This document shows positions 8,153 through 17,008 of a stretch of DNA of 64,000 bases, one piece after another. The stretch is taken from the NCBI GenBank assembly GCA_038229415.1, contig JBBROM010000002.1:62001-126000 (forward strand), written 5' to 3'. The notes beneath the pieces were generated by a model, which saw only the letters and a program-made list of their open reading frames with translations, did no database searches and had not been told where the DNA came from. Each line of letters opens with the position of its first letter. The stretch's first letter is position 1. The DNA is from JANXUR01 sp038229415. Lineage in GTDB: Bacteria; Acidobacteriota; Terriglobia; Terriglobales; Acidobacteriaceae. The position numbers and the translations under genes are program-made.

Positions 8153-9571
8153 CTACTCACTGGGCAAGCTGACCTGAAACACGGTGCGACCGGGTGCGGA
8201 TTCCAGACGGATTGTGCCCTTGTGATTGCGGACGATGCGATAGACGATATCGAGGCCGAGGCCGGTGCCTTCGCCAATCGGCTTGGTGGTGAAGAAGGGA
8301 TCGAAGATGCGGCCCTGAATGTCCTTGGGAATGCCGGGGCCGTTGTCGACGATCTCGACTAAAACATTGCCCGGAGTTGCCATGGTGCGAATCGTCAACT
8401 GGCGGGTGCCATCGGGCATGCCGCACATAGAGTCAATGGCGTTATCAATGAGGTTGGTCCAAATCTGATTGAGTTCACTGCCGTTGGCGCGGATTTTAGG
8501 CAGGTTTTCGGCGTAGTCGCGCACCACATGGAAGCCGTGCTTGAGCTGGTGTCCGAACATGCGGAGGGTCACATCAATGCCAGCGTGCACGTCCACTTCG
8601 GTCGAAGGAACTTGATCCATGTAGGAATACGACTTGACTGCCTGAATCAGGTCAGAGATGCGGCGGGTGGCTTCTTCCACTTCGCGGGTCAGGCATAGGG
8701 TTTGGTGATCCGCTACCAGAATGCGCAGGCCATGCTCCAGCCCATTCCGGCTGAGCAGCTTGGCGCCCATTGTGAGCCTTTCCACCGTGAAACCCGCCTC
8801 AGCGAGGCCTCCGGCTAGCTCAGTCGAAAGAGAAGCCGTCTCCAGCCAATCCGCGATCTCAGACTCGCGGTCGGCCAACTCCAACTGATCCACCTCGCCG
8901 GGCGTGTTGACGCAATCGCTGAGTTGGCGGTTCAACCCTTCGATAAAGTTTTGAGCCTCTTTTGTAAGCACTTCGCCGTGCAAGGCGACAGCCTCTCGCC
9001 GCCGCACCATCAGCAACTCGCCAAGTCGTGTGGAAGAGCGAACGGCGGCGGAAGCCGGGTTGTTTAACTCGTGTGCGAGTCCGGCAGAGAGCTTGCCCAG
9101 TGCCAGCATCTTGCTGCGGCGTTCATCCACCTTGGTGGATTCGCGGGTGCGATCCGTCATCATTCCTACGAGCTTTTGGGCAAGATTTGGGGCGCGATAC
9201 ACGAGTTCACGGAGATGGACGGCGTCCATGATGGCCAGACGGGTGGGCGATGCGGCCCAGCCTCGTCCCCGATAGACTTTGACTCGCGAGAAGGGCAGCA
9301 CTCCGGTTGCTTCCCCAGCGGAGTGGCCGAAGGAGACACCAAAGGCGTCCTGCGCAGTACCGTAGTGCAAGCCGCCTTTCAGAATGACGATGAACTCGAC
9401 CGCAGGCGCGCCTTCTTCTGCGGTGATTTCACTGGCCTCATATTCCCGTGCATGCATCAGGCTGGCAACCCACTCAACGGCATCGCGGCAGTCATCGGCG
9501 AACAGCGGTAATGCCGCCAGTTCATCGGCGGTCACGGGCTTGCATTCCGGGTTGATGCGAGAGTCCAGCAT
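8153..9571 (-). CDS. Sensor histidine kinase with N-terminal cyclic-nucleotide-binding-like domain
   Basis: A 472-residue soluble kinase. Residues about 20-135 look like a cNMP-binding beta-barrel (ILKGGLHYGTAQDAFGVSFG, RLAIMDAVHLREL). The H-box is GKLSAGLAHELNNPASAAVR. The ATPase domain has N-box NQIWTNLIDNAIDSM, G1 VEIVDNGPGIPKD, F-box IFDPFFTTKP and G2 GEGTGLGLDIVYRIVRNHKG. No membrane segments are seen, so it senses a cytoplasmic signal. The gene lies 9 bases downstream of the receiver-thioredoxin-reductase gene, the most likely partner. The effector may be a nucleotide or a redox state relayed by the flavoprotein; the sequence does not decide this. Confidence 0.88.
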   Translation of the reverse strand: MLDSRINPECKPVTADELAALPLFADDCRDAVEWVASLMHAREYEASEITAEEGAPAVEFIVILKGGLHYGTAQDAFGVSFGHSAGEATGVLPFSRVKVYRGRGWAASPTRLAIMDAVHLRELVYRAPNLAQKLVGMMTDRTRESTKVDERRSKMLALGKLSAGLAHELNNPASAAVRSSTRLGELLMVRRREAVALHGEVLTKEAQNFIEGLNRQLSDCVNTPGEVDQLELADRESEIADWLETASLSTELAGGLAEAGFTVERLTMGAKLLSRNGLEHGLRILVADHQTLCLTREVEEATRRISDLIQAVKSYSYMDQVPSTEVDVHAGIDVTLRMFGHQLKHGFHVVRDYAENLPKIRANGSELNQIWTNLIDNAIDSMCGMPDGTRQLTIRTMATPGNVLVEIVDNGPGIPKDIQGRIFDPFFTTKPIGEGTGLGLDIVYRIVRNHKGTIRLESAPGRTVFQVSLPSE

Positions 9572-9580
9572 GATGTCGTC

Positions 9581-11239
9581 CTAACGGTTCTTTAGATACT
9601 GGCGGATAAAGTAGAGCACAATCGAGCCTTCGCCGACGCTGTTGGCGACGCGGCGAATGGCAACGTCGCGCACATCGCCCACGGCGAACACTCCGGGCAC
9701 GTTCGTCTCCAGCAGGTAAGGGTCGCGGTCGTAGGGCCAGCCTGCGGGGCGTTTGCCTTCCACCACCAAGTTTGCGCCGGTGGTGATGAAGCCCTTGCGG
9801 TCACGAATCACCGTGCCTTCGAGCCACTCGGTGTTGGGCTCGGCCCCGATGAAGATGAAGAGAGCACCGGCGGGCCTGCGATCTGTCTCACCCGTCACGA
9901 AATTCCGCACCGAAATCTCGGCTAGTCGGCCCTCGCCGTGGACTTCGACGATCTTGGTATTGGGTTCAACGATAATGTTGGGAATTTGCGCGATGCGTTC
10001 GACGAGGTAATGCGACATGGACTTGGAAAGCCCGTCGGCGCGCACGAGCATCGTGACTTTCGAAGCGTATTCCGAAAAGTGGACGGCAGCTTGTCCGGCT
10101 GAGTTGGCTCCCCCGACCACGAATACCTCTTCGCCCCGGCAGGATTCGGCTTCGGTCGTCGCTGCACCGTAGTAAACGCCCGCGCCGGTCAGCGCACCCA
10201 TGCCGGGCACTTCGAGGCGGCGCCACTGCACGCCAGCAGCGAGGACGACGGCGTGGCCGACGAGTTCGCGTCCGTTGGAAAGTGTGACGATGCGGTACTC
10301 GCCTTCGACGCGCAGTTTGACGGCACCTGCCGGAGCGAGGACTTCCGTGCCAAAGCGTTTGACCTGCGCGACGCCACGCCGGGCCAAGTCAGCGCCGCTA
10401 AGTCCGGAAGGGAAGCCGAGATAGTTTTCGATGCGCGAGCTGAGCCCCGCTTGGCCGCCTGCTGCTTCTTTTTCCACCATCACCGTCTTCAGGCCTTCGG
10501 TGCTGCAGTAGAGCGCGCAAGCGAGTCCTGCAGGCCCGGCTCCGATTACGATCACGTCGTAGAACTCGCTTTGCGGCGTGGTGGGCAGTCCCAGCTTGCT
10601 GGCAACTTCAGCGATGCTCGGCCGTTCCAGCACTTTGCCATCCGGAAAGACGACCGAGGGCAGCTTCTGCTGCCCGCCTTCGAGCGCGGCTGCCAGCCGG
10701 GTGTCGTTCCCCGCGCCGGGCTCGACCCACCGGTATGGCACCTGACTCTTCGCGAGAAAATCCTTCAACTGATGCGTCTCTGGCGACCAGCGCGTACCGA
10801 CGACATAGACGCCGTCAAACACCTCGTGATTGTGAGCCGTCCAATCTTCCAGCAGGTCACTGAGCACCGGGTACAGGTTCGTCTCCGGTGGCTCCCACGG
10901 CTTGACCAAGTAGTGGTTCAGCTTCACCTTATTGATGGCGTCAATGGCGGCGCTGGAATCGGCATACGCTGTGAGCAGCACACGGCGAGCATTGGGTTGC
11001 AACTTGCGTGCTTCCTGCAGGAACTCCACGCCGCTCATGAGCGGCATGCGCTGATCCACGAGGAAAAGCGCGATCTGGTCGCCACGCGCGGTGAGTTGAC
11101 GCACGTATTCCAGAGCCTTCTCGGGTGTGTCAGCCGCCATCACGCGATACGCGCCAGAAAACTTCGACTTCAGGTCGCGTTCCACCGCCCGCAGTACGGA
11201 GATGTCGTCATCAAGGGCGAGGATGTAGGGCTTTTTCAT
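9581..11239 (-). CDS. Response-regulator receiver fused to thioredoxin-like and thioredoxin-reductase-like FAD domains
   Basis: The chosen start is the ATG at 11239 (MKKPYILALDDDISVLRAVE); upstream in-frame codons are not receiver-like. Residues 1-125 are a receiver domain with the acidic pocket DDD, phospho-Asp in ALFLVDQRMPLMSG and Lys in HYLVKPWEPPE. Residues about 145-230 resemble a glutaredoxin/thioredoxin module lacking a CxxC (VVGTRWSPETHQLKDFL). From about 240 onward is a flavoprotein oxidoreductase: FAD motif VIVIGAGPAGLACALY, NAD(P) motif VFVVGGANSAGQAA, and C-terminal FAVGDVRDVAIRRVA. The usual CxxC of thioredoxin reductase is replaced (VYYGAATTEAESC), so classical disulfide exchange is unlikely. 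Together with the adjacent kinase it forms a two-gene redox signalling unit. Confidence 0.87.
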   Translation of the reverse strand: MKKPYILALDDDISVLRAVERDLKSKFSGAYRVMAADTPEKALEYVRQLTARGDQIALFLVDQRMPLMSGVEFLQEARKLQPNARRVLLTAYADSSAAIDAINKVKLNHYLVKPWEPPETNLYPVLSDLLEDWTAHNHEVFDGVYVVGTRWSPETHQLKDFLAKSQVPYRWVEPGAGNDTRLAAALEGGQQKLPSVVFPDGKVLERPSIAEVASKLGLPTTPQSEFYDVIVIGAGPAGLACALYCSTEGLKTVMVEKEAAGGQAGLSSRIENYLGFPSGLSGADLARRGVAQVKRFGTEVLAPAGAVKLRVEGEYRIVTLSNGRELVGHAVVLAAGVQWRRLEVPGMGALTGAGVYYGAATTEAESCRGEEVFVVGGANSAGQAAVHFSEYASKVTMLVRADGLSKSMSHYLVERIAQIPNIIVEPNTKIVEVHGEGRLAEISVRNFVTGETDRRPAGALFIFIGAEPNTEWLEGTVIRDRKGFITTGANLVVEGKRPAGWPYDRDPYLLETNVPGVFAVGDVRDVAIRRVANSVGEGSIVLYFIRQYLKNR

Positions 11240-11327
11240 GGGTAAGCTGGCATTGCTGGAGAGCTTTATAGATTCAGGGAACGGCTGGAAGGATTCTAGA
11301 GGAAGACAAGCAGAGGCGGATGAACAT

Positions 11328-11801
11328 TTACGTTTCCTTCGGCTTAAGTGCACGAAACGGCACTGGTGACGACAGGATGGTCGAAGTCGAGGTCATGCCA
11401 TAGTGATTCAGGCGATCAATCAGTTGTTCCAGATGATTGACCGAAAGCAGCGCCGCGCGCAGCAGGAATGACTCGGTGCCGGTGATGCGGTGGCACTCGA
11501 GAATCTCCGGAATATCTTTGATCGCGGCTGTGGTTCGGGCGACCATGGTTTCGCCGCCGGAAACCGAGAGCCGCATCGAAACCACCAAGGGAAATCCAGC
11601 TTTTTGCGGCGAGATGGCGGCGTGGTAGCCAGCGATGATGCCTGCTTCTTCCATCTTGCGAACGCGCTCGGTGACGGCGGGCGTGGAAAGGCCGACGCGG
11701 CGGCCGATTTCAGAGAGCGATAGGCGCGCATCCTCCTGCAGTAGTTCAAGGATGGCCCAGCCGATGCCGTCAAGCAATTTTTCGAGATTGTGGGTTCGCA
11801 T
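11328..11801 (-). CDS. Lrp/AsnC family transcriptional regulator
   Basis: The start is placed at ATG 11801 (MRTHNLEKLLDGIGWAILEL), giving 157 residues, the usual size of the family; a longer in-frame start at 11909 adds an unlikely 36-residue leader. The winged HTH is visible in LSLSEIGRRVGLSTPAVTER, followed by the RAM effector-binding domain (TGTESFLLRAALLSVNHLEQLIDRL). Lrp proteins bind amino acids and regulate their metabolism. The gene is divergent from phenylalanine hydroxylase with a 146-bp shared intergenic region, so control of phhA in response to an aromatic amino acid is a reasonable inference. Confidence 0.88.
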   Translation of the reverse strand: MRTHNLEKLLDGIGWAILELLQEDARLSLSEIGRRVGLSTPAVTERVRKMEEAGIIAGYHAAISPQKAGFPLVVSMRLSVSGGETMVARTTAAIKDIPEILECHRITGTESFLLRAALLSVNHLEQLIDRLNHYGMTSTSTILSSPVPFRALKPKET

Positions 11802-11947
11802 AGGGATTGCGGGAAACCTTACGATTATAAAGCCGATATCAATTCCAAAGCACGAATCATAAGTAATTGCAGCCTCAGATTCACGGACTGCCGCTTCTTT
11901 CGCAGTCACTATCTGATTAGAGTGGAAGGTGTAGGTGGAGGATCATC

Positions 11948-12760
11948 ATGACGCCTGTTTCGACTGTAGAGGGAAACGCAGAAATTGCAGACAGCGTAGA
12001 ACCCGGAATTCGTCCGTTAGTTCATGCCGCACCTTATTTGATCGAGCAAAATTACGCTGCCTACACGGATGAGCAGCAGGCAGTTTGGGGTGAGCTGGTG
12101 CGGCGGCGCATGCCGCATCTGGAGGAGTGGGGCTGCCGGGAATATCTCGACGGGTTTGGGGTGATCGGCCTGACGGCAGAGCGCCTGCCAGACTTGGCGG
12201 GAGTATCGCGGCAGTTGCGGCCGCGCACGGGCTGGTCGGCCACTCCGGTGAGTGGCTTTCTGCCGCATGACGCATTTTTTGAAATGCTGGCGGCGCGGCG
12301 CTTTCCGACGGCAACATGGATTCGCGAGCGCGAGTCGCTAGACTATATTCCGCAGCCGGATATTTTTCACGATGTGCTAGGGCACGTACCCATGCACTCG
12401 CATAAGGTGTTTGGAGATTTTTTATCGCACTACGGCGCGGTGTGCTTTGGGGTGGAAGATCATGACGTGCTGGAGCGGCTGGGACGGCTCTTCTGGTACA
12501 CGGTGGAATTTGGCTTGATACGCCAGGGCGGCAAGGTGAAGTTTTATGGCAGCGGGGTGATGAGTTCGCATGGCGAGTCGCTGGCGATTTTGGAAGGCCG
12601 CACCGAAGTGCGCGACTTTACGTTGGACGAAGTGCTGGAGACGCCGGTGAAGGTGGATGAGATCCAGAAGGTGCTGTTCGCCATTGAGAGCTTCGACCAG
12701 ATTTACGAAGCTATGCACGATGCGGAACGGCGGCTGGTGCCGGAACGAGTGGTTAGGTAA
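11948..12760 (+). CDS. phhA: Phenylalanine 4-monooxygenase
   Basis: A 270-residue monomeric-type bacterial phenylalanine hydroxylase. The 2-His-1-carboxylate iron site is visible: both histidines in PDIFHDVLGHVPMHSH and the glutamate in FWYTVEFGLIRQ. Upstream elements LRPRTGWSATPVSGFLPHDAFF and RFPTATWIRERESLDYIPQPD are family-typical. It converts phenylalanine to tyrosine using a pterin cofactor and O2 in the cytoplasm. GGTGGAGG ends 8 bases before the ATG. No pterin-4a-carbinolamine dehydratase is adjacent. The divergent Lrp gene is the likely regulator. Confidence 0.94.
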   Translation: MTPVSTVEGNAEIADSVEPGIRPLVHAAPYLIEQNYAAYTDEQQAVWGELVRRRMPHLEEWGCREYLDGFGVIGLTAERLPDLAGVSRQLRPRTGWSATPVSGFLPHDAFFEMLAARRFPTATWIRERESLDYIPQPDIFHDVLGHVPMHSHKVFGDFLSHYGAVCFGVEDHDVLERLGRLFWYTVEFGLIRQGGKVKFYGSGVMSSHGESLAILEGRTEVRDFTLDEVLETPVKVDEIQKVLFAIESFDQIYEAMHDAERRLVPERVVR

Positions 12761-12885
12761 GTGCAGAGTGTGTGAGACTTGTTCGGCTTCGTAACAGAGT
12801 GATGAATTATTCCCAGGCTCAGACATTTAGCGTTACGCTGCTTGTGTTCAGGAAAGTACCGCTTCGAACGCCGGAGTAAAGCCGT

Positions 12886-15396
12886 ATGTCGTCCCAAAAG
12901 TTTGCAGGATCCTCTTTGCTGTTCGCAACAGCGTTTTTAAGTGCAACTTTCTTGCAGTCCCAGACACAACCCAAACCAGCAGCGGGCCAACCGATGCCAC
13001 AGGCGGCGGCGCTTTTTGAGCAAAACGCGAGGTTCTCCAGCGCTATTGTCTCGGTGAACCCCGGGTTGGCAACTGCATCCGCGGAATTCACGCTTCGCGG
13101 GTCCGGTGGCCGCACGACTGCGAAGCGCAAGGTTGAAGTTCCGGGCCACGGGCAGGTACTCACCGAAGTTGCGACATATTGCGCGAAGCTGGCATCGCCG
13201 AAGCCAACGGCTCAATTCTGGTACAGACCGAGCCCAACACCGTGGTTAATTCCGCCGTGGAGCTCACTTATAGCGGCGGCGCGAGGCCGAGCTATGTAGA
13301 CGAAGAGTTCGCCATGAGTATGCCTGCGTCGTCCACGTTGCGGGCGACGGCGGATGCCTCTGTTTTCGGCCCGGTGGTTGCAATTACAAGCCTTTCCGCA
13401 ACATCACAGCGCTTGCAGGTGGAGTGCGTGAGCGAGAAGCTGGGCGTAAAGACGGCAAGACTCACTCTGCCGCCTCGTCACACCGTATTCTCGAGAGTTT
13501 GCAGCGGCGAAGATACTGCGACGACTGGCTTCGTTGCTGCGATAAACGCTGAGTCGAAACCTGTAGGCGCGACGGGTATCAGCATCACGTCAAATACGGA
13601 GCCGGGGTCGTTCGCGGCATTCGCTTTGGTGCCCCACACCACCGCTGACGACCGCTACTTCAGCTCTACTGCTTTTGTAGACCCTGCGTCGCTTAAATCA
13701 GCGGTAACAGCATTCGTCGGCGTTCCGGTAGGTTCGTCGCCTCTGCTTCCGTCGGGCAACTACGTGCCTGCACTTACAGCGACCAACTTCTCGTTGCAGC
13801 CCGTGCACCTTGCGGTCGCCTATTCACGTACGCCCGTCAGCCGCTCACCGGTCGTCAGTCAGCAGCATCCAATCAACATTCCACCGCGCAGCAGTATTAC
13901 CGTCGAGCTTGGCAACCTTGAGGGTAGCCCCGACATCCAAAATTCATTCTTGGTCACAGCAAGCGCAGCACCCGGAGACGTGTTGCTCAAGCTGGTTTCC
14001 AGAGGCGACGGCGCGCTACGGCAGGTCGAGTTGCTGCCAAAAGATGCCAACGAACTGCCCAATGGTGGCAGTCATCCTTGGACTCTGGCCAATGGCGCAG
14101 ACTCGAACCTATTGTTGTTTAATCATAGCGAGAAGACGCAGAACTACAGCGTCCACATGGGTGGGGCTGGCAAGGTTTGGGAGAAACTCTACAGTTGCAA
14201 CCGATGGAAACCATGAACATCAGTGTGCGTGATTTGGTGGAGCAGCAGGTGAAGGACTGGAAGGGCCAGCCTTACCCAAGGATTTGCCGAGTGGCGAAAT
14301 CGGGTGGTTTACCACGGGCCCCGGAATCGGGCACGGCCGTATGCTGCAATCGAGCCGTGAGTTGGGCATGGCGCGCAATTTCAGTTGCCCAAATTCCGAA
14401 TTGCTCTGCATTCTGCTGGGCGGCATCATTTATCAGGTGCCACTTGGCTTCAATGCTTCTAATGGGCCTCTGGTCGAATACTGTTCGAGTACAAGCCCGA
14501 CTTGTGGCACCGGAATCGGCAGTGGTTACCAAGGGACTGCTACTACATGGAACTGGTCTGTGACCGGCAGCGCAGTGACCATTCAAGGCTCCAGCACAAG
14601 TCCAACTGTCACACTCCACGGCAATGCGGTTGGGACATCCACGGTGTCTGGCACGGCAAGAGATACCTACGGCTGTCAAGTTGGCTGCGGCGGTAACATG
14701 ACAGTCATAGACTTCCTGCCGACTGGCAATTCATTCTTCTTTGTTGGTACTGATGCAGCGTTCACCGGGCAGTATGGCACCAATAAATTCGCCGCACGAA
14801 ATGGCGCACAGAACAACGTTGCAATGCCAGCCGGCGGAACATTCACTGGAACATCAAGCTATGCAAGTGACAGCTTTTCATCGGGAACGACGAGCGGCTT
14901 CTCAACTCTCACTGTGACTACCAATCATGTGAGCTCATCTACTGGGGATCGTTCGTTAACATTCACATATGCAGTATCGGGTGTTTCCGAATCGAAGCCG
15001 CTCAGTGTTACCGCAAAGCAGATTGCATATGCCAAGAACGATTCATTGGTGAATGGTTGTACCCTCGGATATTGTTATGATTATATGATTACATATACTC
15101 CGTACACACATCCAGACGGAATCGCAGTCCCATACGGAATTTTTGTTGATTACCCGATAGTTACAGAGACGTTCTCGCCGACCCAAATCACATGTAACAA
15201 CATTACTGGCAATGGGAGCCTCAATACGAACAGCCAATTTGTTGATCATATTTCATACTGTTGTAATAATAAGCCGCCAGTTTGCTCGTCAACAAATACG
15301 CAAACAATCAAGATTGCTGGCCAGACGATCCATACCAATACACTAACAATTACTGATAAATCATTGACTTACTCTAGCCAAGGACCGACCCAATGA
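12886..15396 (+). pseudogene. Large secreted Ig-like-repeat protein gene, broken by three apparent 1-base deletions
   Basis: Three consecutive plus-strand frames make one protein. Segment 1 (12886 to about 13170) has a signal peptide (SLLFATAFLSATFLQSQ). Segment 2 (about 13173-14195) continues as DILREAGIAEANGSILVQTE, a beta-rich secreted region. Segment 3 (about 14195-14270) reads LQPMETMNISVRDLVEQQVK. Segment 4 (about 14271-15396) reads LPKDLPSGEIGWFTTGPG and ends in Ig-like repeats (TTWNWSVTGSAVTIQGSS). Each join needs one extra base, for example TTT instead of TT near 14195. The last 400 bases are AT-richer than the surroundings. Function is unknown; an extracellular or adhesin-like role is possible. 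The stop overlaps the start of the next gene. Sequence error and true decay are both possible. Confidence 0.7.
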
Positions 15397-16079
15397 TTCG
15401 CCCTTTGTTCGCACTTTTACTGCTGTCGGTTGTTCTGCCTCGGTGTGTTCTAGCGAGCGAAGCGGCAAATGTCACTGAACCGCCGCTTAACTATCGGGTT
15501 GAGCGTTTTACCCTCGATCACGAAACGTTACTAGACGGATTGAAAAACTTGAGTTCAGGCTCGCAACCTTTCTCTTTTGGCTTCGAGATGCCACTTAGGG
15601 CAGAGTTTCGCGACGTGGCTACACCCGAGCGTATCTTTGAGGTCGATCTGAAAGGCAAGACTATCCGCGAGTTGCTTGATTATATGTGTCTCATCGACAG
15701 CCGTTACGCTTGGTCGACCGAGGGTGCATTCGTGAATATCTACCCAAGGGCAACTGAGACGGATTCTAGCTACTTGCTTAATAGAATTATCCCGACGTTC
15801 GCAATGCATAGCGTGTCAAATATAAATCAAGCGCTGTTTTCCATGGCAGACCAGTTGCCACCGCCTAGAGAGCAGGTAGCACATGTTCAGGCGGGCGGCG
15901 ATTCTTCCTATCCTCTGAAGCCTTGGACTGAATCGTTCGGAAGATTGACTGTGCGGCAAGCAGTGAATCGCCTCTGTCAGCACTTGGGGCCGAATTCGAA
16001 CTGGGTGCTCAGTGGTTCGAGCGACTTTCGAGGTTTCGGGTTTTTCCGACGTTGGCGCACTCTGGAGACTGTTTTCTAA
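15393..16079 (+). CDS. Small secreted protein of unknown function, possible STN-like domain
   Basis: A 228-residue protein with a signal peptide (MIRPLFALLLLSVVLPRCVLA). The segment FTLDHETLLDGLKNLSSG ... VDLKGKTIRELLDYMCLIDSRYAWSTEGAFVNIYP resembles the secretin/TonB short N-terminal fold (STN-like), used in periplasmic protein contacts; this is inference from pattern. The start codon overlaps the stop of the preceding secreted protein gene (ATGA), indicating translational coupling and a shared function. No membrane anchor is seen after the signal. The C-terminal 25 residues (FRGFGFFRRWRTLETVF) look unlike the rest, and Ro60 remnants begin 30 bases after the stop, so the true 3' end may have been altered. 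Confidence 0.65.
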   Translation: MIRPLFALLLLSVVLPRCVLASEAANVTEPPLNYRVERFTLDHETLLDGLKNLSSGSQPFSFGFEMPLRAEFRDVATPERIFEVDLKGKTIRELLDYMCLIDSRYAWSTEGAFVNIYPRATETDSSYLLNRIIPTFAMHSVSNINQALFSMADQLPPPREQVAHVQAGGDSSYPLKPWTESFGRLTVRQAVNRLCQHLGPNSNWVLSGSSDFRGFGFFRRWRTLETVF

Positions 16080-16108
16080 CCTCTTGTCAGACCGTGCTCT
16101 GGGGATAA

Positions 16109-16300
16109 GATATCGTCATCAGCGGCGAGCAGGCGAAGGATGCAGTGCCCGGGCAGCGCGGCAAGGGTTACGTGATCAACGTGGCCGGATACAAGAACGG
16201 CGTTGGTTATGGCAAGTGGACGCACATTGACGGGTGGAGCGAGTCGGTGGTCGAGTACATCCGCGAGCTAGAACTGACGCGCAACCTGGACAAGAACTAG
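16109..16300 (+). pseudogene. Remnant of the 3' end of a Ro60/TROVE-domain protein gene, copy 1
   Basis: A 63-residue frame directly after an in-frame stop reads DIVISGEQAKDAVPGQRGKG, then GYVINVAGYKNGVGYGKWTH and IDGWSESVVEYIREL. This is the conserved C-terminal end of the von Willebrand-like domain of TROVE/Ro60 proteins, which bind misfolded and Y-like RNAs. Everything upstream (about 450 residues in family members) is missing and no start codon is available, so the fragment is non-functional. A second, separately diverged remnant lies 370 bases downstream. Confidence 0.7.
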
Positions 16301-16394
16301 GCAGAGGGAAGCTTTCGCTTCAACCAAAACCAGACGTCTACTCCAGTTGCGTGGGTGGGTATATGATCGTGGGAATAAAGATCGGCATCCTGCA

Positions 16395-16435
16395 TCCCAC
16401 CCTTCCGTCGCAAACCGCGCGTCGGAAGGATGGGG
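16395..16435. repeat. REP-like imperfect palindrome
   Basis: Left arm CCCACCCTTCCG and right arm CGGAAGGATGGGG pair at 11 of 13 positions around a loop of about 14 bases, between the two Ro60 remnants. The form matches short intergenic palindromes that occur in many copies in acidobacterial genomes; copy number cannot be counted here. Confidence 0.45.
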
Positions 16436-16663
16436 CACCCACAGTCGTGACCGGGGAACAAACAAATGAAATACAAAGGTGGGCCACCCGCCTTTCTCCG
16501 CATTAGCTTCAGACTCGCATTCGTCTGTGCAGACCGCGTTTTTCGTTCTACGAAGCCTAGACTTGTCAACTAGGGACGCCTCTCTTAAAAGAGCAATTGC
16601 GTCTGAAAGAGACTATGTGTTCAGGCAGGTCAACGTATCAAATTTGGAGAAGCGGTAGCTGAG

Positions 16664-16863
16664 AATTTCGCCCGTTTGATCGTCATCACCGACGAGCAGG
16701 CGGAAGATGCAGTGCCCTGTCTTCGCGGCAAGGGCTACGTGATCAACATAGGCGGGCACAAGAACGGCGTGGGCTACGGCAAGTGGACGCACATTGGCGG
16801 AGCGAGCCGGTCGTTGAGTACATCCGCGAGCTGGAGCTGAAGCGCAACCTGGACGAGGACTGA
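16664..16863 (+). pseudogene. Remnant of the 3' end of a Ro60/TROVE-domain protein gene, copy 2 (4-bp deletion)
   Basis: The translation ENFARLIVITDEQAEDAVPC, then LRGKGYVINIGGHKNGVGYG and KWTHIGG parallels copy 1. Relative to copy 1 a GTGG is missing near 16798, after which a shifted frame continues SEPVVEYIRELELKRNLDED to a stop at 16863. Many differences between the copies are conservative (VAGYKN/IGGHKN), so they were probably two distinct ro60-like paralogues, not one recent duplication. A terminator-like hairpin follows 44 bases later. Confidence 0.68.
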
Positions 16864-16907
16864 CCGAACTAACGCGGAGCGAAAATGCTCCGCATCAACA
16901 TAAACTG

Positions 16908-16941
16908 GCCGCCTGCGCAAGATTTGTACGGGCGGCTTTTT
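16908..16941 (+). terminator. Terminator-like hairpin after the Ro60 remnants
   Basis: GCCGCC (16908-16913) pairs with GGCGGC (16931-16936) and is followed by TTTTT. A second hairpin GCGGAGC-GAAAAT-GCTCCGC lies just upstream at 16874-16893. The stem is short and the loop long, so confidence is moderate. It would end transcription from the left before the convergent kinase gene. Confidence 0.5.
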
Positions 16942-17008
16942 CTGTTCTCTAGGGAAAGTCGGGCTGCGTCGCTACTTGAACACGACTCGAACGCTGCGTG
17001 GCGGCTTC

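Noticed and set aside
10253..11245. 330-codon plus-strand open frame opposite the receiver-flavoprotein gene
   Set aside because: No recognisable domains; the minus strand encodes clear receiver and FAD motifs across the whole stretch.
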